A stretch of DNA of 64,000 nt, from positions 124,001 to 188,000 of the forward strand of contig NZ_BKAG01000010.1 of the NCBI RefSeq assembly GCF_007992435.1. The letters are read 5' to 3'. The notes beneath the pieces are model-generated. The model worked only from the letters and a program-made list of their open reading frames with translations, was not told the DNA's origin and made no database searches. The position numbers were made by a program, and so were the translations under genes. Within the stretch, counting starts at the first letter, position 1, and each line of letters starts with the position of its first letter. This document shows, piece after piece, positions 19,799-29,311 of this stretch. The DNA comes from Prosthecobacter gellanilyticus. GTDB taxonomy: Bacteria; Verrucomicrobiota; Verrucomicrobiia; Verrucomicrobiales; Verrucomicrobiaceae.

Positions 19799-20497
19799 TC
19801 AGAGAGGCTTGATGAAGATATCTTTGTAATAGGTCACGCTCTTCGGGTCGTGGCCCTGGATGGCGATGGTGCCGTCAGCCAGCTTGCGGCCGGGCATATT
19901 CTTCAGTTCCTTCGCAGGATCCCAGCCTTCAGGCTCGGTGAAGTCCACGGTGGTCTCGCCATTCACCTTCAGGGTGATGTGCTTGCCTTCCACGCGGATC
20001 ACGTAGTCGAACCATTCGCCATCCTTGCTCGGAGCCAGAGGCACCTTGATGTGCTTGCCACCTTCAGGCTCCTTCTGATCAGGGAGCAGGGCGAGAATGT
20101 TCACCACGCCATAAAGGCTGCCGGTCTTCTTGGGGTCGGTGTGGGTGCTGTTCACCTGGCACTCATAGCCAGCGTCTGGCCAGCCTTTTTCCTGGAACTT
20201 GGTGGCGAAGTACACGCCGCCATTGCCACCTGCGGTGGTCTTGACCTTCAGCTTCAGCTCGAAGCTCTTGAAGCTCGCATTGCCATCGGCACCGACGTAG
20301 AAAAGATGCGCGCGGCCACCGGCCACCTTCAGCTCGCCGTTTTCCACGGTGAACACGCCGGGAACTTCGTCATTGGACTTCCAGCCGGACAGGTCCTTGC
20401 CGTTGAAAAGGGAGGTATAACCATCGTTATCCGCGGCCGGGGAGACCGAGGCGATCAGGGCGGCCACGAGGGCCAGGGTGAAGCGGTTGAGTTTCAT
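19799..20497 (-). CDS. DUF1080 (3-keto-disaccharide hydrolase) domain protein, exported
   Basis: The 232-residue protein has a signal peptide of about 21 residues (ending SVSPAAD) and one DUF1080 domain: YTSLFNGKDLSGWKSNDE at the start, GGVYFATKF in the middle and GTIAIQGHDPKSVTYYKDIFIKPL at the end. The fold is a concanavalin-like jelly roll. Family members hydrolyse 3-keto-glycosides or bind sugars. It follows trpF by 53 bases on the same strand, but a functional link is not evident. A hairpin terminator lies downstream. Confidence 0.92.
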   Translation of the reverse strand: MKLNRFTLALVAALIASVSPAADNDGYTSLFNGKDLSGWKSNDEVPGVFTVENGELKVAGGRAHLFYVGADGNASFKSFELKLKVKTTAGGNGGVYFATKFQEKGWPDAGYECQVNSTHTDPKKTGSLYGVVNILALLPDQKEPEGGKHIKVPLAPSKDGEWFDYVIRVEGKHITLKVNGETTVDFTEPEGWDPAKELKNMPGRKLADGTIAIQGHDPKSVTYYKDIFIKPL

Positions 20498-20550
20498 GGA
20501 GGAGGCGCAGATACAATGGCGCGCGCGGCTTGTCCAGCGGTGGGAAGCGC

Positions 20551-21240
20551 TCAGGCACCCGCCTTTGCCTGCTGGATGAACTGCCGGACCATGGCCAGAT
20601 CCTTGATCCCGGGGGAGCTCTCCACCCCGCTGGCCACATCCACCGCCGCCGGGCGGGTCGCCAGCACGGCCTCACGGACATTTCCGGGCGTCAGACCGCC
20701 GGAGAGGATGATCCGCTTGTCCGGAAACTGCTCCCGCGCCACCACGGCCAGATCCCAGGGGAAAGTCTCCCCCGTCCCGCCATACAGGCCAGGATTGTAG
20801 GCATCCAGCAAGATGCTCTGGCAAGGGTAGTCTCCAATCCGCGCTAGCGAATCACGATCCCGCACCGCCAGCGCTTTGATGACATGGGCACCACGATCCA
20901 TCAACGCCGCGACTTGGTCCGGCGACTCATCCCCATGGAGCTGCAAAATGTGCACGAGCCTCTCCTCGACCAGTGTGTCCAGTGTCTGCGCATCCGCATT
21001 CACCAGCACCGCCACCAGCGTGGTCGAATCATAGATTCGCGGCAGCCAGCCAGCCTTTTCCAAAGGCAGATAGCGCTTCGACTTCGGCCAGAAATTAATC
21101 CCCAGCGCATCCGCTCCGAGAGCGATGATATCACGAGCCTGCTGCTCCTGCGTGATACCGCAGATTTTGACAGCCGGGATGGATTTGGAAGGATCAGGAA
21201 ACACGGGGGAACAAAGAGAGAATACGTGCCGCACAATCAA
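20551..21240 (-). CDS. trpF: Phosphoribosylanthranilate isomerase (TrpF)
   Basis: The product is up to 229 residues with the whole TrpF TIM-barrel pattern: VKICGIT with the catalytic Cys near the N-terminus, GINFWPKSKRYL, LQLHGDES, ILLDAYNPGLYGGTGETFPWD, LSGGLTPGNV for phosphate binding, and DVASGVE carrying the catalytic Asp. It catalyses the Amadori rearrangement in tryptophan synthesis. No other trp gene is nearby. The first codon of the frame is TTG; a GTG at about 21204 is an equally plausible start, giving some 217 residues, closer to the family norm. Confidence 0.95.
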   Translation of the reverse strand: MIVRHVFSLCSPVFPDPSKSIPAVKICGITQEQQARDIIALGADALGINFWPKSKRYLPLEKAGWLPRIYDSTTLVAVLVNADAQTLDTLVEERLVHILQLHGDESPDQVAALMDRGAHVIKALAVRDRDSLARIGDYPCQSILLDAYNPGLYGGTGETFPWDLAVVAREQFPDKRIILSGGLTPGNVREAVLATRPAAVDVASGVESSPGIKDLAMVRQFIQQAKAGA

Positions 21241-21344
21241 AGGGCACCACTTCCCGTTCCACCATCCCCCGGCCCGGTCAAGCCAGCGCTGCCCACTTGA
21301 TCCGGTCCCGGCTCTCGCGTCTCCGTGTCTTCATCCTTCTCCGC

Positions 21345-23732
21345 TCACTTCCCAAACTTCCCGATCACCCTCCCCGTTCCCACCTCCCACACATGCAGCA
21401 CGCCATCCTCACCACCCGCGACCAGGACATCTCCGGCCTTCGTCGCTGAGAGAGTGTTCATGAAGTCCTTTGCCCCTTCCAGCAGCTTTACTTGAGCACC
21501 ATTGCTGTCGATCAGGCGCACCTTCCCATCGCCGGAGGTGGTGGCCGCGGCATCACCACCGCCGAGATAGCGCAGCGCCGTCACCTCTTTGTCCCAGCCG
21601 TCCACGTTTTTGCGCCGCTCGCCGGTGGTCCAGTCCCAGACCTTCACCACATTGTCAGCACCCGAACTGGAGAGCACACGCCCATCCGCACGCCAGGAAA
21701 CGCCGAGCACATGATGAATGTGCCCCTCAAAAAGCTTCACCATCTTGCCACTGCTGACCTCCGTGATGCGCACTGCCTTGTCCGCGCCACCGGAAGCCAG
21801 ATGCTTTCCATCGGGTGAAAAATCCAGGCTTAACACTGCATCCAGATGCCGCTCATCATAGTGCGCCGTCATCTTGCCTGAAGCCATGTCCCACAGGGTG
21901 ATGTCACCGCTGCGTGAAGGCTCGCCGCTCCCTACTGCCACCGTCCGACCATCCGGTGAAAGCGCCAGCGCATTCACCCGGTCCGTGATCGGTGACTTGC
22001 CATCGCCAGTGCCAAACATGCGCTCGAGAGTCCAGCCAGAGCGCGAGACATCCGGAATCAGCACGCTCCCCTTGTCACCTGTGACAAGGCACCCTTCATC
22101 ACTCGGCCAAACTAAAGATGCTATCACGCCCGCATCACTCACCGTGACCGACCTCACAGCACGACCGGTCACCATCGACCAGAACCGCACCACATTCCCA
22201 CCATCGCTCGCCGCCAGCTGAGTGCCGTCGGACGAGAAGGCCAGAGCTTTGAGAGCCGGAATTGCCGAGGCGCGAGCCTTGTCTGCCTCAGTCTTCGCAG
22301 CCGCTGCCGCATCCTGCGCTTTCTTGGCAAGACCGGAGGCATTCTGCGTTGCCTTCACGGCTTGAGCAGCTTTGGCCGAAGCTTCCGTGACCACCTTGAT
22401 CTCATCTGCCGTGTCTGTGATGGCTTCCTCCGCACGCTTCAGGCCCTCCTGCGCCGTCTTCGCATCACTCACCGCTTTCTCGGCCTTCGCCAGGGCTTCA
22501 GTCTGCTTTTTCGTTAGGCCTTCATCAGGCTTCTTGTCCACCGGAAGCTTGGCGATCTCCGCATCCACCTCTTGGGCTGCCTTCTCTGCGGCAGCTTTAG
22601 CATCCTCCTTGGCCTTGCTGTCCTTGCGCTTGTCCTCCAGCGCCTTCTTGGCTAGATCGGCCAGCTCATTCGCCTTCTTCAGACGTGCCGCGAGATCCGT
22701 CACATCCTTCTCCGCCTTCTTGATCATCTCATTCTGCCACACCACTTCCACCGAGGCGCGGGCATGGGCATCCGACTTCTCCGCGAACAAACGATCTGCA
22801 TCTTCATCGCTGGTGATCTCCAGCATCATCTTCCCGGTCGCCGTCTCCCAGATCTTGATCTTGTGATCGGCACCCGCTGTGGCGATCCGCTGCTCATCTG
22901 GGCTTAGCACCATGGCCGACACAGCACCGCCGTGCTTCAACTCACGCAGCACTTTGCCCGTCGCTTGCTCGACCAAAGACACGGCATCCGCCACTCCTGC
23001 CGCCAGCTTGAACTTGCCTCCCGCCGCTGTCTTCGGAGCAGGCACCACACGCGGCGTTGCATCGGCACGCTTCCAAAGCTTCACCTCACGATAACTCCCC
23101 GTCAGCAGCCTCTGCCCATCAGCAGTAAAAGTCAGCGACGGTACGATGTCTCGATGCGCCACTCCGGGCTTCTTGTACAGCCCGGACTTCATCAGACCCT
23201 CATCCGTCAGCCGCGTTACCAGGGTCCCCGTGGGCACATGATAGACAGAAACTTGGTTACCCCGCGCCGCTGCCGCATAGCTTCCATCCGCCGTCACCCC
23301 TGACGCAAAGATCGGCGCAAACGCTGCCGACAGTGGTTCCCACGCGATGACCTTCTCCTGCCGCCCCGCATGATGCGCGCCCTCATCGATCCACGTCCTC
23401 AACAGCGCCAGTTCCTTCTCATCCAGCGCCATCGCGCCCACTTTGTTCGTCTTCGGCGGCATTTCCGAATCCCAGTCCCCCGCAGCCGCTTGATAGATCA
23501 GGCTCTTCGCCCCGGCTCCCGCCTCAATCCCCTTCCCGCTCTCACCGCCCTTCACCATGAGCTCCGGCGTCTCCATGTTCAGCCCCGCCTTCGTCGTCGT
23601 CTTATTGTGACAGGCGATGCAGTTGTCCTTCAAAAACGGCAGCACCTCCTTTTCATAATTGATCGGGGCTGCCATCGCGGAAGCTGCGATCATTGAATGG
23701 AGGAAGATAGAATAAAAACCTGCACGAGCCAT
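21345..23732 (-). CDS. PSCyt1-WD40 repeat protein with internal coiled coil, exported
   Basis: About 795 residues from the preferred start at 23732. After a signal peptide ending SAMAAP comes a PSCyt1 domain with haem motif CIACHNK and a SEMPPKTNKVGAM loop. WD40-type blades occur before and after a long Lys/Ala/Glu-rich segment (roughly residues 330-480) predicted from its composition to be a coiled coil. The last blades include LSLDFSPDGKHLASGGADKAVRI. The coiled coil interrupts the WD40 region. Family context suggests periplasmic or surface location. The reaction is unknown; the propeller probably binds proteins or glycans. Confidence 0.88.
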   Translation of the reverse strand: MARAGFYSIFLHSMIAASAMAAPINYEKEVLPFLKDNCIACHNKTTTKAGLNMETPELMVKGGESGKGIEAGAGAKSLIYQAAAGDWDSEMPPKTNKVGAMALDEKELALLRTWIDEGAHHAGRQEKVIAWEPLSAAFAPIFASGVTADGSYAAAARGNQVSVYHVPTGTLVTRLTDEGLMKSGLYKKPGVAHRDIVPSLTFTADGQRLLTGSYREVKLWKRADATPRVVPAPKTAAGGKFKLAAGVADAVSLVEQATGKVLRELKHGGAVSAMVLSPDEQRIATAGADHKIKIWETATGKMMLEITSDEDADRLFAEKSDAHARASVEVVWQNEMIKKAEKDVTDLAARLKKANELADLAKKALEDKRKDSKAKEDAKAAAEKAAQEVDAEIAKLPVDKKPDEGLTKKQTEALAKAEKAVSDAKTAQEGLKRAEEAITDTADEIKVVTEASAKAAQAVKATQNASGLAKKAQDAAAAAKTEADKARASAIPALKALAFSSDGTQLAASDGGNVVRFWSMVTGRAVRSVTVSDAGVIASLVWPSDEGCLVTGDKGSVLIPDVSRSGWTLERMFGTGDGKSPITDRVNALALSPDGRTVAVGSGEPSRSGDITLWDMASGKMTAHYDERHLDAVLSLDFSPDGKHLASGGADKAVRITEVSSGKMVKLFEGHIHHVLGVSWRADGRVLSSSGADNVVKVWDWTTGERRKNVDGWDKEVTALRYLGGGDAAATTSGDGKVRLIDSNGAQVKLLEGAKDFMNTLSATKAGDVLVAGGEDGVLHVWEVGTGRVIGKFGK

Positions 23733-23933
23733 GATGGACACATCATACGGTCTCAAAAACCGACTTCGCTCACACCGTCGGCGCATTTGCCTGAATCAGG
23801 GTTGTTAGAGGACCGCCACTCAACAGCAAATAAAAGCGGATGCAGGCAATGACCTAGTGTGCATTTGTCGTTTCATAGACGCTGCTCGCCGTCGCCTGAT
23901 TTAAAGCGTTCGCCACAATCTGATTACCCGTTT

Positions 23934-24359
23934 ATGAAATGGTCCTGGAAGATATTTTGCATCCAACTGGTCGTGCTTTTTGGAGCTGCCCTTGGGGCGT
24001 CAATCATCGTTAGCAAGATCATCGACGCGCAACGAGGCATAGAAGCGCCGGATTCGACTATCCCAGCTATGCGAATAGGTGGAATTCTAGCGTGTGTTCT
24101 ATTCTCGGCGATAGGAGGATGGAAGCGTTGGAACCCCAAGATGGCGCTCGTAAATGCAGCCATTGTTTCTGGACTCTACGCCAAGCTGCCAGGCACATTT
24201 TTAGGCGTTCTTTTTGGTGCCGCGGCCTATTTCATTGCAAGCAAGCTTCATGATCTTATCTCATTCTACACCTTGCCAGCAGACGCACCTGAGGACCATC
24301 CTGACTCAGGGAATCAACCCACTCACGAACAAGCAAGGAGCGAAAGAGATGCCGCTTAG
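23934..24359 (+). CDS. Small membrane protein of unknown function
   Basis: About 141 residues from the ATG at 23934. Hydrophobic segments are seen at about residues 8-27, 46-62 and 74-104, so it is an integral membrane protein, followed by an acidic hydrophilic tail rich in Glu, Asp, His and Gln. Base composition here is visibly lower in GC than in the neighbouring genes, which hints at a recently acquired or relaxed gene. I do not recognise the family. The frame extends further upstream to 23859, but that part looks like an intergenic region. Confidence 0.6.
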   Translation: MKWSWKIFCIQLVVLFGAALGASIIVSKIIDAQRGIEAPDSTIPAMRIGGILACVLFSAIGGWKRWNPKMALVNAAIVSGLYAKLPGTFLGVLFGAAAYFIASKLHDLISFYTLPADAPEDHPDSGNQPTHEQARSERDAA

Positions 24360-24432
24360 CGGACTCAAGCTTGAATGCATGGCCTTGGTGAGGGCATCGC
24401 TGGCGGGACACTAGACGTTAGATCACCAGTCC

Positions 24433-25155
24433 ATGCCACCTCCATCCCCTCCCGCCGCCTTCGGCCCCGAGCACGCCGCAGCCTATGATCAACGTTTCGC
24501 CAAGCTGGCCCCCATGCGTGATGCGTTGCATCTCCTGATCGGCGCTCTCCTGGCTGATCTGCCCGCCAATGCACGCATCCTTTGCGTGGGTGCAGGGACA
24601 GGGCATGAACTGCTCTACCTCGCGCAGAAGTTTCCGCAGTGGCAGTTCACGGCGGTGGAGCCTTCCTCTCCGATGCTCGCCCTCTGCCGACAGAAGGCTG
24701 AGGCCAGCGGCATCGCGCATCGATGCGTGTTTCATGAAGGTTACCTCGACAGCCTCCCGCCCTCGGAGCCGTTCGATGCCGCCACTTCCCTGCTCGTCTC
24801 CCAGTTCGTTCTCGAACCAAGCGCGCGGGTCGGCTTTTTCAGGACCATCGCCGGGCGCTTGAGGCCTGGCGGCTTTCTGGCGAGCGCCGACCTCGCCTCC
24901 GACACGTCTTCCGCGACCTACCGCAGCCTGCTTGAAGTCTGGCTCCGCCTCATGAGAGAGACAGGTTCCCCGCCCGAGCAACTCGCGCGCATGCCCGAGA
25001 CCTACCAAAAGGATGTCTCCATCCTGCCTCTGGATCAGGTAAGCTCCATCATCACCTCCGCAGGCTTTGACACACCCGTGCTGTTCCTCCAGACGTGCCT
25101 TATCCATGCCTGGTATGCGCGACGAATCCCAGCAGAGACGGAAAAATCTGCGTAA
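24433..25155 (+). CDS. Class I SAM-dependent methyltransferase
   Basis: The 240-residue protein shows the Rossmann-type methyltransferase motif I ILCVGAGTGHELLYLA, an acidic ribose-binding position in TAVEPSSPML, and the post-motif region FDAATSLLVSQFVL. The N-terminal AAAYDQRFAKLAPMRDAL resembles UbiE/MerB-type and bacterial small-molecule methyltransferases. The substrate cannot be told. Upstream is an unrelated membrane protein gene with 73 bases between them; downstream is an exported protein of unknown function. Confidence 0.85.
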   Translation: MPPPSPPAAFGPEHAAAYDQRFAKLAPMRDALHLLIGALLADLPANARILCVGAGTGHELLYLAQKFPQWQFTAVEPSSPMLALCRQKAEASGIAHRCVFHEGYLDSLPPSEPFDAATSLLVSQFVLEPSARVGFFRTIAGRLRPGGFLASADLASDTSSATYRSLLEVWLRLMRETGSPPEQLARMPETYQKDVSILPLDQVSSIITSAGFDTPVLFLQTCLIHAWYARRIPAETEKSA

Positions 25156-25308
25156 GCGTGTGATAACACTGCCCGCCTCCACACAGCTCTGGGCTCTGCA
25201 GCAAGCGTCAAGACGGCCAGCAACTGTCCGCCCATATTCATTCTTGCTCCGCCAAAGCCTCCCGTTTAGCAGATGTCGTTCACTCAGATTCCTCCGGAAC
25301 TTCTTCCT

Positions 25309-25857
25309 ATGAAAGCCGCCGCTCCTCATGCCACCGTCTGCCGGTTGTCTCATCTCTCATGGTTCTGGATCGCCGTCATCCTGCCTCATTGGCTGATGGC
25401 TCAGGCGTCGGGCCCGTGGAGTGCGACCCTGCTGGAGAAAGCTTTTCATATTGGCGATGAGAGCATCCCCGCCTTCGCGACGCCCAATCCATCAGGCGAC
25501 AAGTTCAAGGGCGAATTCACGCTCCCGGCAAACGTCAGGCACGGCATCACAGATACGATCTACGTGGTGATGGATGCTTCGGATCTGACCTCGCGTGCGG
25601 ACAAGGATTCCGTCAAGCTTCTGCGCAAGGGTCTGTTCGTCACCAAGCTCCTCATCAATGGCGTGGTGGTGGATGATCTGAACAAGTACGTGCGGGGCAA
25701 GGAAGGAGCTCGAAACATCGAGCACCTCGTCATCCCGGTGCGTGGCGACAAATTCAAAGGCGGCCCGAACGTCATCGAGATCATCCCCGGTTCTGATTTT
25801 CGCAACCTTGAAGACTTTGAGATCCACAAGCTTGTGATCTCGTCGAAGGCTCCTTGA
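25309..25857 (+). CDS. Exported protein of unknown function, beta-rich
   Basis: About 182 residues from the ATG at 25309. A signal peptide with a hydrophobic core WFWIAVILPHWLMAQA ends near residue 34. The mature part is beta-rich with conserved-looking stretches LLINGVVVDDLNKYVRG and RNIEHLVIPVRGDKFKGGPNVIEI, which resemble the carrier part of jelly-roll carbohydrate-binding domains, where a ligand-free loop reports an accessory strand. This is a resemblance only. The alternative start at 25273 adds 12 residues. The VOC gene follows on the same strand after 46 bases. Confidence 0.65.
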   Translation: MKAAAPHATVCRLSHLSWFWIAVILPHWLMAQASGPWSATLLEKAFHIGDESIPAFATPNPSGDKFKGEFTLPANVRHGITDTIYVVMDASDLTSRADKDSVKLLRKGLFVTKLLINGVVVDDLNKYVRGKEGARNIEHLVIPVRGDKFKGGPNVIEIIPGSDFRNLEDFEIHKLVISSKAP

Positions 25858-25903
25858 TGCCGGAGACTGGAGCCAAACCGTCCAGGGCTCGCCAGCACCC
25901 ACC

Positions 25904-26296
25904 ATGAACCTCGAACAAATCGACCACATCGCCCTGCGCTGTGCCTCGCCTGAGGCGACCAAGGAATGGTACATCAGCACACTGGGCTTTGAGCATGTGT
26001 ATCCAGGTTTGTGGTCTGGCAGCCCCATCGTTCTGCGTCTTGGATCCACCTTGATCACTCTCTTTCCCGAGAAGGAAAATGCACCGCCTTCCGCCAGCGG
26101 CCGTGCCTGGCACCTTGCTCTCCGCGCTGCCACCTATGCCGACTTCCAGGAAGCCCAGACCGAGTTACGAGGCAAAGACATCTCTTTCCAGTTCCAGGAT
26201 CACCAAATCTCTCACTCGATCTATTTCATCGATCCTAACGGCTTCCTGCTGGAGATCACCACTTACGATCTCCCTGGGCGTGACAAAAGCGCCTAA
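25904..26296 (+). CDS. VOC family (glyoxalase/dioxygenase-like) protein
   Basis: The 130-residue protein is one vicinal-oxygen-chelate module pair. The first half has IDHIALRCASPEATKEWYISTLGFEH, with the His that usually binds metal. The second half has WHLALRAATYADFQEAQ and the closing IYFIDPNGFLLEITTYD, with the terminal Glu ligand. Such proteins are glyoxalases, dioxygenases or resistance proteins. No substrate can be given. It follows an exported protein of unknown function in the same direction. Confidence 0.85.
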   Translation: MNLEQIDHIALRCASPEATKEWYISTLGFEHVYPGLWSGSPIVLRLGSTLITLFPEKENAPPSASGRAWHLALRAATYADFQEAQTELRGKDISFQFQDHQISHSIYFIDPNGFLLEITTYDLPGRDKSA

Positions 26297-26490
26297 TCAA
26301 ATAAGCGGCATGGCCATAGCCTCTCCCACCTCCGCAGCCGGCATCCCTCCCGATAGCAGCGCTGCCACTGTGGAGTGGTCAAAGCCAGATGCCACGCTCA
26401 CAAAGCTTTGACTGGCATCCAGCCGGTGACCTGCTCTCATGCGTCGTCCGCAGTCAAAACCTCCTCCCCCAGCAGTCCATCCCTTCTCCT

Positions 26491-26949
26491 ATGTGCAAGA
26501 GCATCCTCCCGGTCGCCTTGATGGCAGTGATCAGTTTGTTGAGCGGCTGTGTACCCATGCCGTCGACCACCCCGGTTTTCCCTAACCTCACAGGCAGGGT
26601 CGTCGATGCGGAAGGCTTTCCGCTCCCTGGGGCTCATGTCATCGCCGAACGCGCAGGCTACGTCCGGCAGGGCGTGACCTCGAAGAGGGGTGAGTTCAAG
26701 CTCCGGGCGGTGACACAGTCACATTATGCTGTCATCTCAGGCCCTCCGGGAGTGAAGCCGCCGCCATGGTTCTGGCAGCACGAGCGCGAACACACGCCGC
26801 TGACTCTGACCGCCTCGGCTCCCGGCTATGAACCGGCCACGCAGACCATTCCCTGTGAGCCAAAGGTTCCCTTTGTTCTGGTGATGCCCAGCAACATTGA
26901 GTTCCAGCTTTTCATGACCAACCAGCGCGCTGTGGCGATCCCGGAGTAA
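26491..26949 (+). CDS. Lipoprotein with carboxypeptidase-regulatory-like domain
   Basis: About 152 residues from the ATG at 26491. The N-terminus MCKSILPVALMAVISLLSGC is a lipoprotein signal with lipobox LLSGC. A beta-sandwich of the CarboxypepD_reg type follows: LTGRVVDAEGFPLPGAHVIAERAGY, GEFKLRAV, and TLTASAPGYEPATQTI. These domains stabilise surface proteins in Bacteroidota and Verrucomicrobiota. The longer upstream frame (from 26389) has no leader and overlaps non-coding sequence. Its partner proteins are not in the window. Confidence 0.8.
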   Translation: MCKSILPVALMAVISLLSGCVPMPSTTPVFPNLTGRVVDAEGFPLPGAHVIAERAGYVRQGVTSKRGEFKLRAVTQSHYAVISGPPGVKPPPWFWQHEREHTPLTLTASAPGYEPATQTIPCEPKVPFVLVMPSNIEFQLFMTNQRAVAIPE

Positions 26950-27007
26950 AGAGTCCCCAAAGATTCACGCATCTGCGCAGGCATGGGCGCCGCAGATAGA
27001 GTGTCTG

Positions 27008-27034
27008 GCAGCACCTGCCCTTTGGAGGTGCTGC
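27008..27034. other. Nine-bp perfect hairpin upstream of the helicase gene
   Basis: GCAGCACCT (27008-27016) and AGGTGCTGC (27026-27034) pair around a nine-base loop. There is no T-tract on either strand. It lies in the 203-base spacer between the lipoprotein gene and the Rep-like helicase gene and may be in the helicase leader. Confidence 0.5.
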
Positions 27035-27152
27035 AAACAGACTTCCCAAGGTTGTCCAGCGAAGCTTTAAAGGCCGCGAAAAAAGTTGTCTTGGAGAGTC
27101 TCATTTTCGGCCTTGCATCCGGCCTCTCCCTCCCCAAACGGGAGCGCACTCC

Positions 27153-29165
27153 ATGAGCGGATTCACCGGCACTCTCAACCCCCAGCAACGACAGGCAGCG
27201 ACCCATATTCACGGGCCGCTTTTGATCCTCGCGGGCGCGGGCACGGGAAAGACGCGTGTGGTCACAGCGCGCATCGCTTACATGATCAATGAAGGCATCA
27301 AGCCGGAAAACATCCTGGCAGTGACCTTCACGAACAAAGCGGCCACGGAAATGCGTGAACGTGTGAAAGACATGTGCCGTGGTGATGCCGGCAAGAAAGT
27401 GGGCGTGGGCACCTTCCATGCCTTCTGCGCCCGACTGCTGCGCGAGTTTGCCCCCTACGTGGGCTACAAGCAGAACTTCGTCATCTACTCCCAGGGCGAG
27501 CAGATCAGCCTCATGAAGCGCGCCATGAAGGATCTCCTCATCAAGGAAGAGACCCTGGACCCGCAGGCCGTGCTGACGAAGATCAGCAAGGCCAAAAACT
27601 ATGGCGAAAGCCTGGGCGATCCGCAGATGGACCTCACCGCTGCTGTGGGTGAGAAGTATCAGAACGAAATGCGTGCGCTGAACGCCATGGACTTCGATGA
27701 TTTGCTCTGCCTCGGCGTGCAGCTTTTGGAGAACCATGCGGACGTGCGCTCCGTCCTGCATCGCCGTCACAAGTTCCTGATGGTGGATGAGTTCCAGGAC
27801 ACGAACAGCCTGCAGATGCGTCTGCTGCGCGCCCTGGTGCCAGCGCCTTACAACGTTTGCGTGGTGGGTGATGACGACCAGTCCATCTATGGCTGGCGTG
27901 GTGCCGAGATCACGAACATCACCGAGTTCGAGAACTTCTTTGAGAACCCGACCGTGGTGAAGTTGGAGGAGAACTACCGCTCCACCACCCCGATTCTCCA
28001 CACGGCGAACAGCCTCATCGTCAACAACGCCGGACGTCGTCCCAAAAGCCTTTGGAGCCGCAACGCGGGCAGCGCCCCGGTGCGCATCATCGCCGTGCAG
28101 GATGACAAGGAAGAGGCGGACATGGTCTCCAAAGAGATCGAGCGCGCCCACTTTGCCGACAAGGAACCCTTTGAGAACTTCGCTGTGCTCTTCCGCACAA
28201 ACGACCAGAGCCGCGTTCTCGAGCAGGCATTCCGGGCCAAGAAGATCGCGTATCGAGTCATCGGCGCGCGCAGCTTCTTCGACCGGCGCGAGGTGAAAGA
28301 CATTCTGGCCTACCTAACGATTCTTCATAACCCGCATGATGACATCTCGCTCCTGCGTGTGCTGAACACACCCACGCGCGGCATCGGCACCACCACGGCG
28401 GAGCTGGCCCGCGAACGGTCCATGGAGAAGTTCCATAGCGTCTGGGTGGCGCTTTGTGATGAGGACTTCCTGCGGCAGATCCCGGAGAAGGCGCGCACAG
28501 CCATCCGCACCTTCACAGCTCTCATCAGTAAATACGCGGCCTCTGCCCAAACCCAGGGCGTGATCCTAGCTGACCTGACCGAGCACCTCATCCTGGAACT
28601 CGGCTATCGCGAGTATCTGCAAAAGCTCGCTAAGAAGCCCGAGGAATACAACAGCTGGGACAATGGACTCTCCGAGTTCATGAACCAGATCTCCCGCTAT
28701 CAAGAGCGCAACAACAAGGAAGGTCTGGCCGGCTTCCTGGATGAAGTCACCCTGGGGGATGATCGCGAGGAGAAGGACGACATTGAAAAGAAGAAGGGCG
28801 TCTGCCTCATCACCATGCACGCCAGCAAGGGTCTTGAGTTCCCCATCGTGTATCTGCCGGGTCTTGAGCAGGGCATTCTTCCGCACAAGCGCAGCTATGA
28901 TGAAGGCCGCGTGGATGAAGAGCGCCGCCTCTTCTACGTCGGCATTACCCGTGCACGCTTGAAGCTCACCATCAGCTTCGTGCGCACCCGCATGAAGTGG
29001 GGCAAGCCTCAGACGGAGCTGCCAAGTCCCTTCCTCAAAGAACTGGATCGCACCTACGTCGAGGACATCGACTACACCCAGCACATGAAGGAAGCCGTGG
29101 GCCAGGAGGAGACCACGAATTTCTTTGCTGGCTTGAAGGCCATGCTCTCTTCTGACCAACCATAA
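27153..29165 (+). CDS. UvrD/Rep/PcrA-type superfamily 1A DNA helicase
   Basis: The 670-residue protein has all SF1A motifs in order: LNPQQRQA (Q motif), LAGAGTGKT with K33, the TFTNKAATEMRERV block, DEFQDTN (motif II), VVGDDDQSIYGWRGA (motif III), LEENYRS (IV), TMHASKGLEFPIVYLPG (V) and RRLFYVGITRA (VI). The short C-terminus and the SFFDRREVKDILAYL block look more like Rep than UvrD or PcrA. It translocates 3' to 5' on single-stranded DNA and could aid replication restart or repair. No RecBCD-type partner is adjacent. Confidence 0.94.
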   Translation: MSGFTGTLNPQQRQAATHIHGPLLILAGAGTGKTRVVTARIAYMINEGIKPENILAVTFTNKAATEMRERVKDMCRGDAGKKVGVGTFHAFCARLLREFAPYVGYKQNFVIYSQGEQISLMKRAMKDLLIKEETLDPQAVLTKISKAKNYGESLGDPQMDLTAAVGEKYQNEMRALNAMDFDDLLCLGVQLLENHADVRSVLHRRHKFLMVDEFQDTNSLQMRLLRALVPAPYNVCVVGDDDQSIYGWRGAEITNITEFENFFENPTVVKLEENYRSTTPILHTANSLIVNNAGRRPKSLWSRNAGSAPVRIIAVQDDKEEADMVSKEIERAHFADKEPFENFAVLFRTNDQSRVLEQAFRAKKIAYRVIGARSFFDRREVKDILAYLTILHNPHDDISLLRVLNTPTRGIGTTTAELARERSMEKFHSVWVALCDEDFLRQIPEKARTAIRTFTALISKYAASAQTQGVILADLTEHLILELGYREYLQKLAKKPEEYNSWDNGLSEFMNQISRYQERNNKEGLAGFLDEVTLGDDREEKDDIEKKKGVCLITMHASKGLEFPIVYLPGLEQGILPHKRSYDEGRVDEERRLFYVGITRARLKLTISFVRTRMKWGKPQTELPSPFLKELDRTYVEDIDYTQHMKEAVGQEETTNFFAGLKAMLSSDQP

Positions 29166-29311
29166 GTTAGGCTCATCCTGGCCGCAGGCGAACTCTCCAG
29201 AGTTCGGCACCTGTGATCTCACGCCGCACATCACAACCCGGCTGCGCCCCCATGACCGGCGAGTCACGATGACAGGCCGGGGGCCCGACTGTCGTTTCCC
29301 TCCCCTGCCTC

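Noticed and set aside
26297-26440. 47-codon minus-strand frame with protein-like sequence ending AEVGEAMAMPLI
   Set aside because: It looks plausible but has no recognised family and no clear ribosome binding site; too short to support as a gene.
26826-28151. 441-codon minus-strand frame opposite the Rep-like helicase
   Set aside because: It is a shadow frame of the helicase, produced by high GC at third positions; composition (His/Val/Ala-rich) is typical of shadows.
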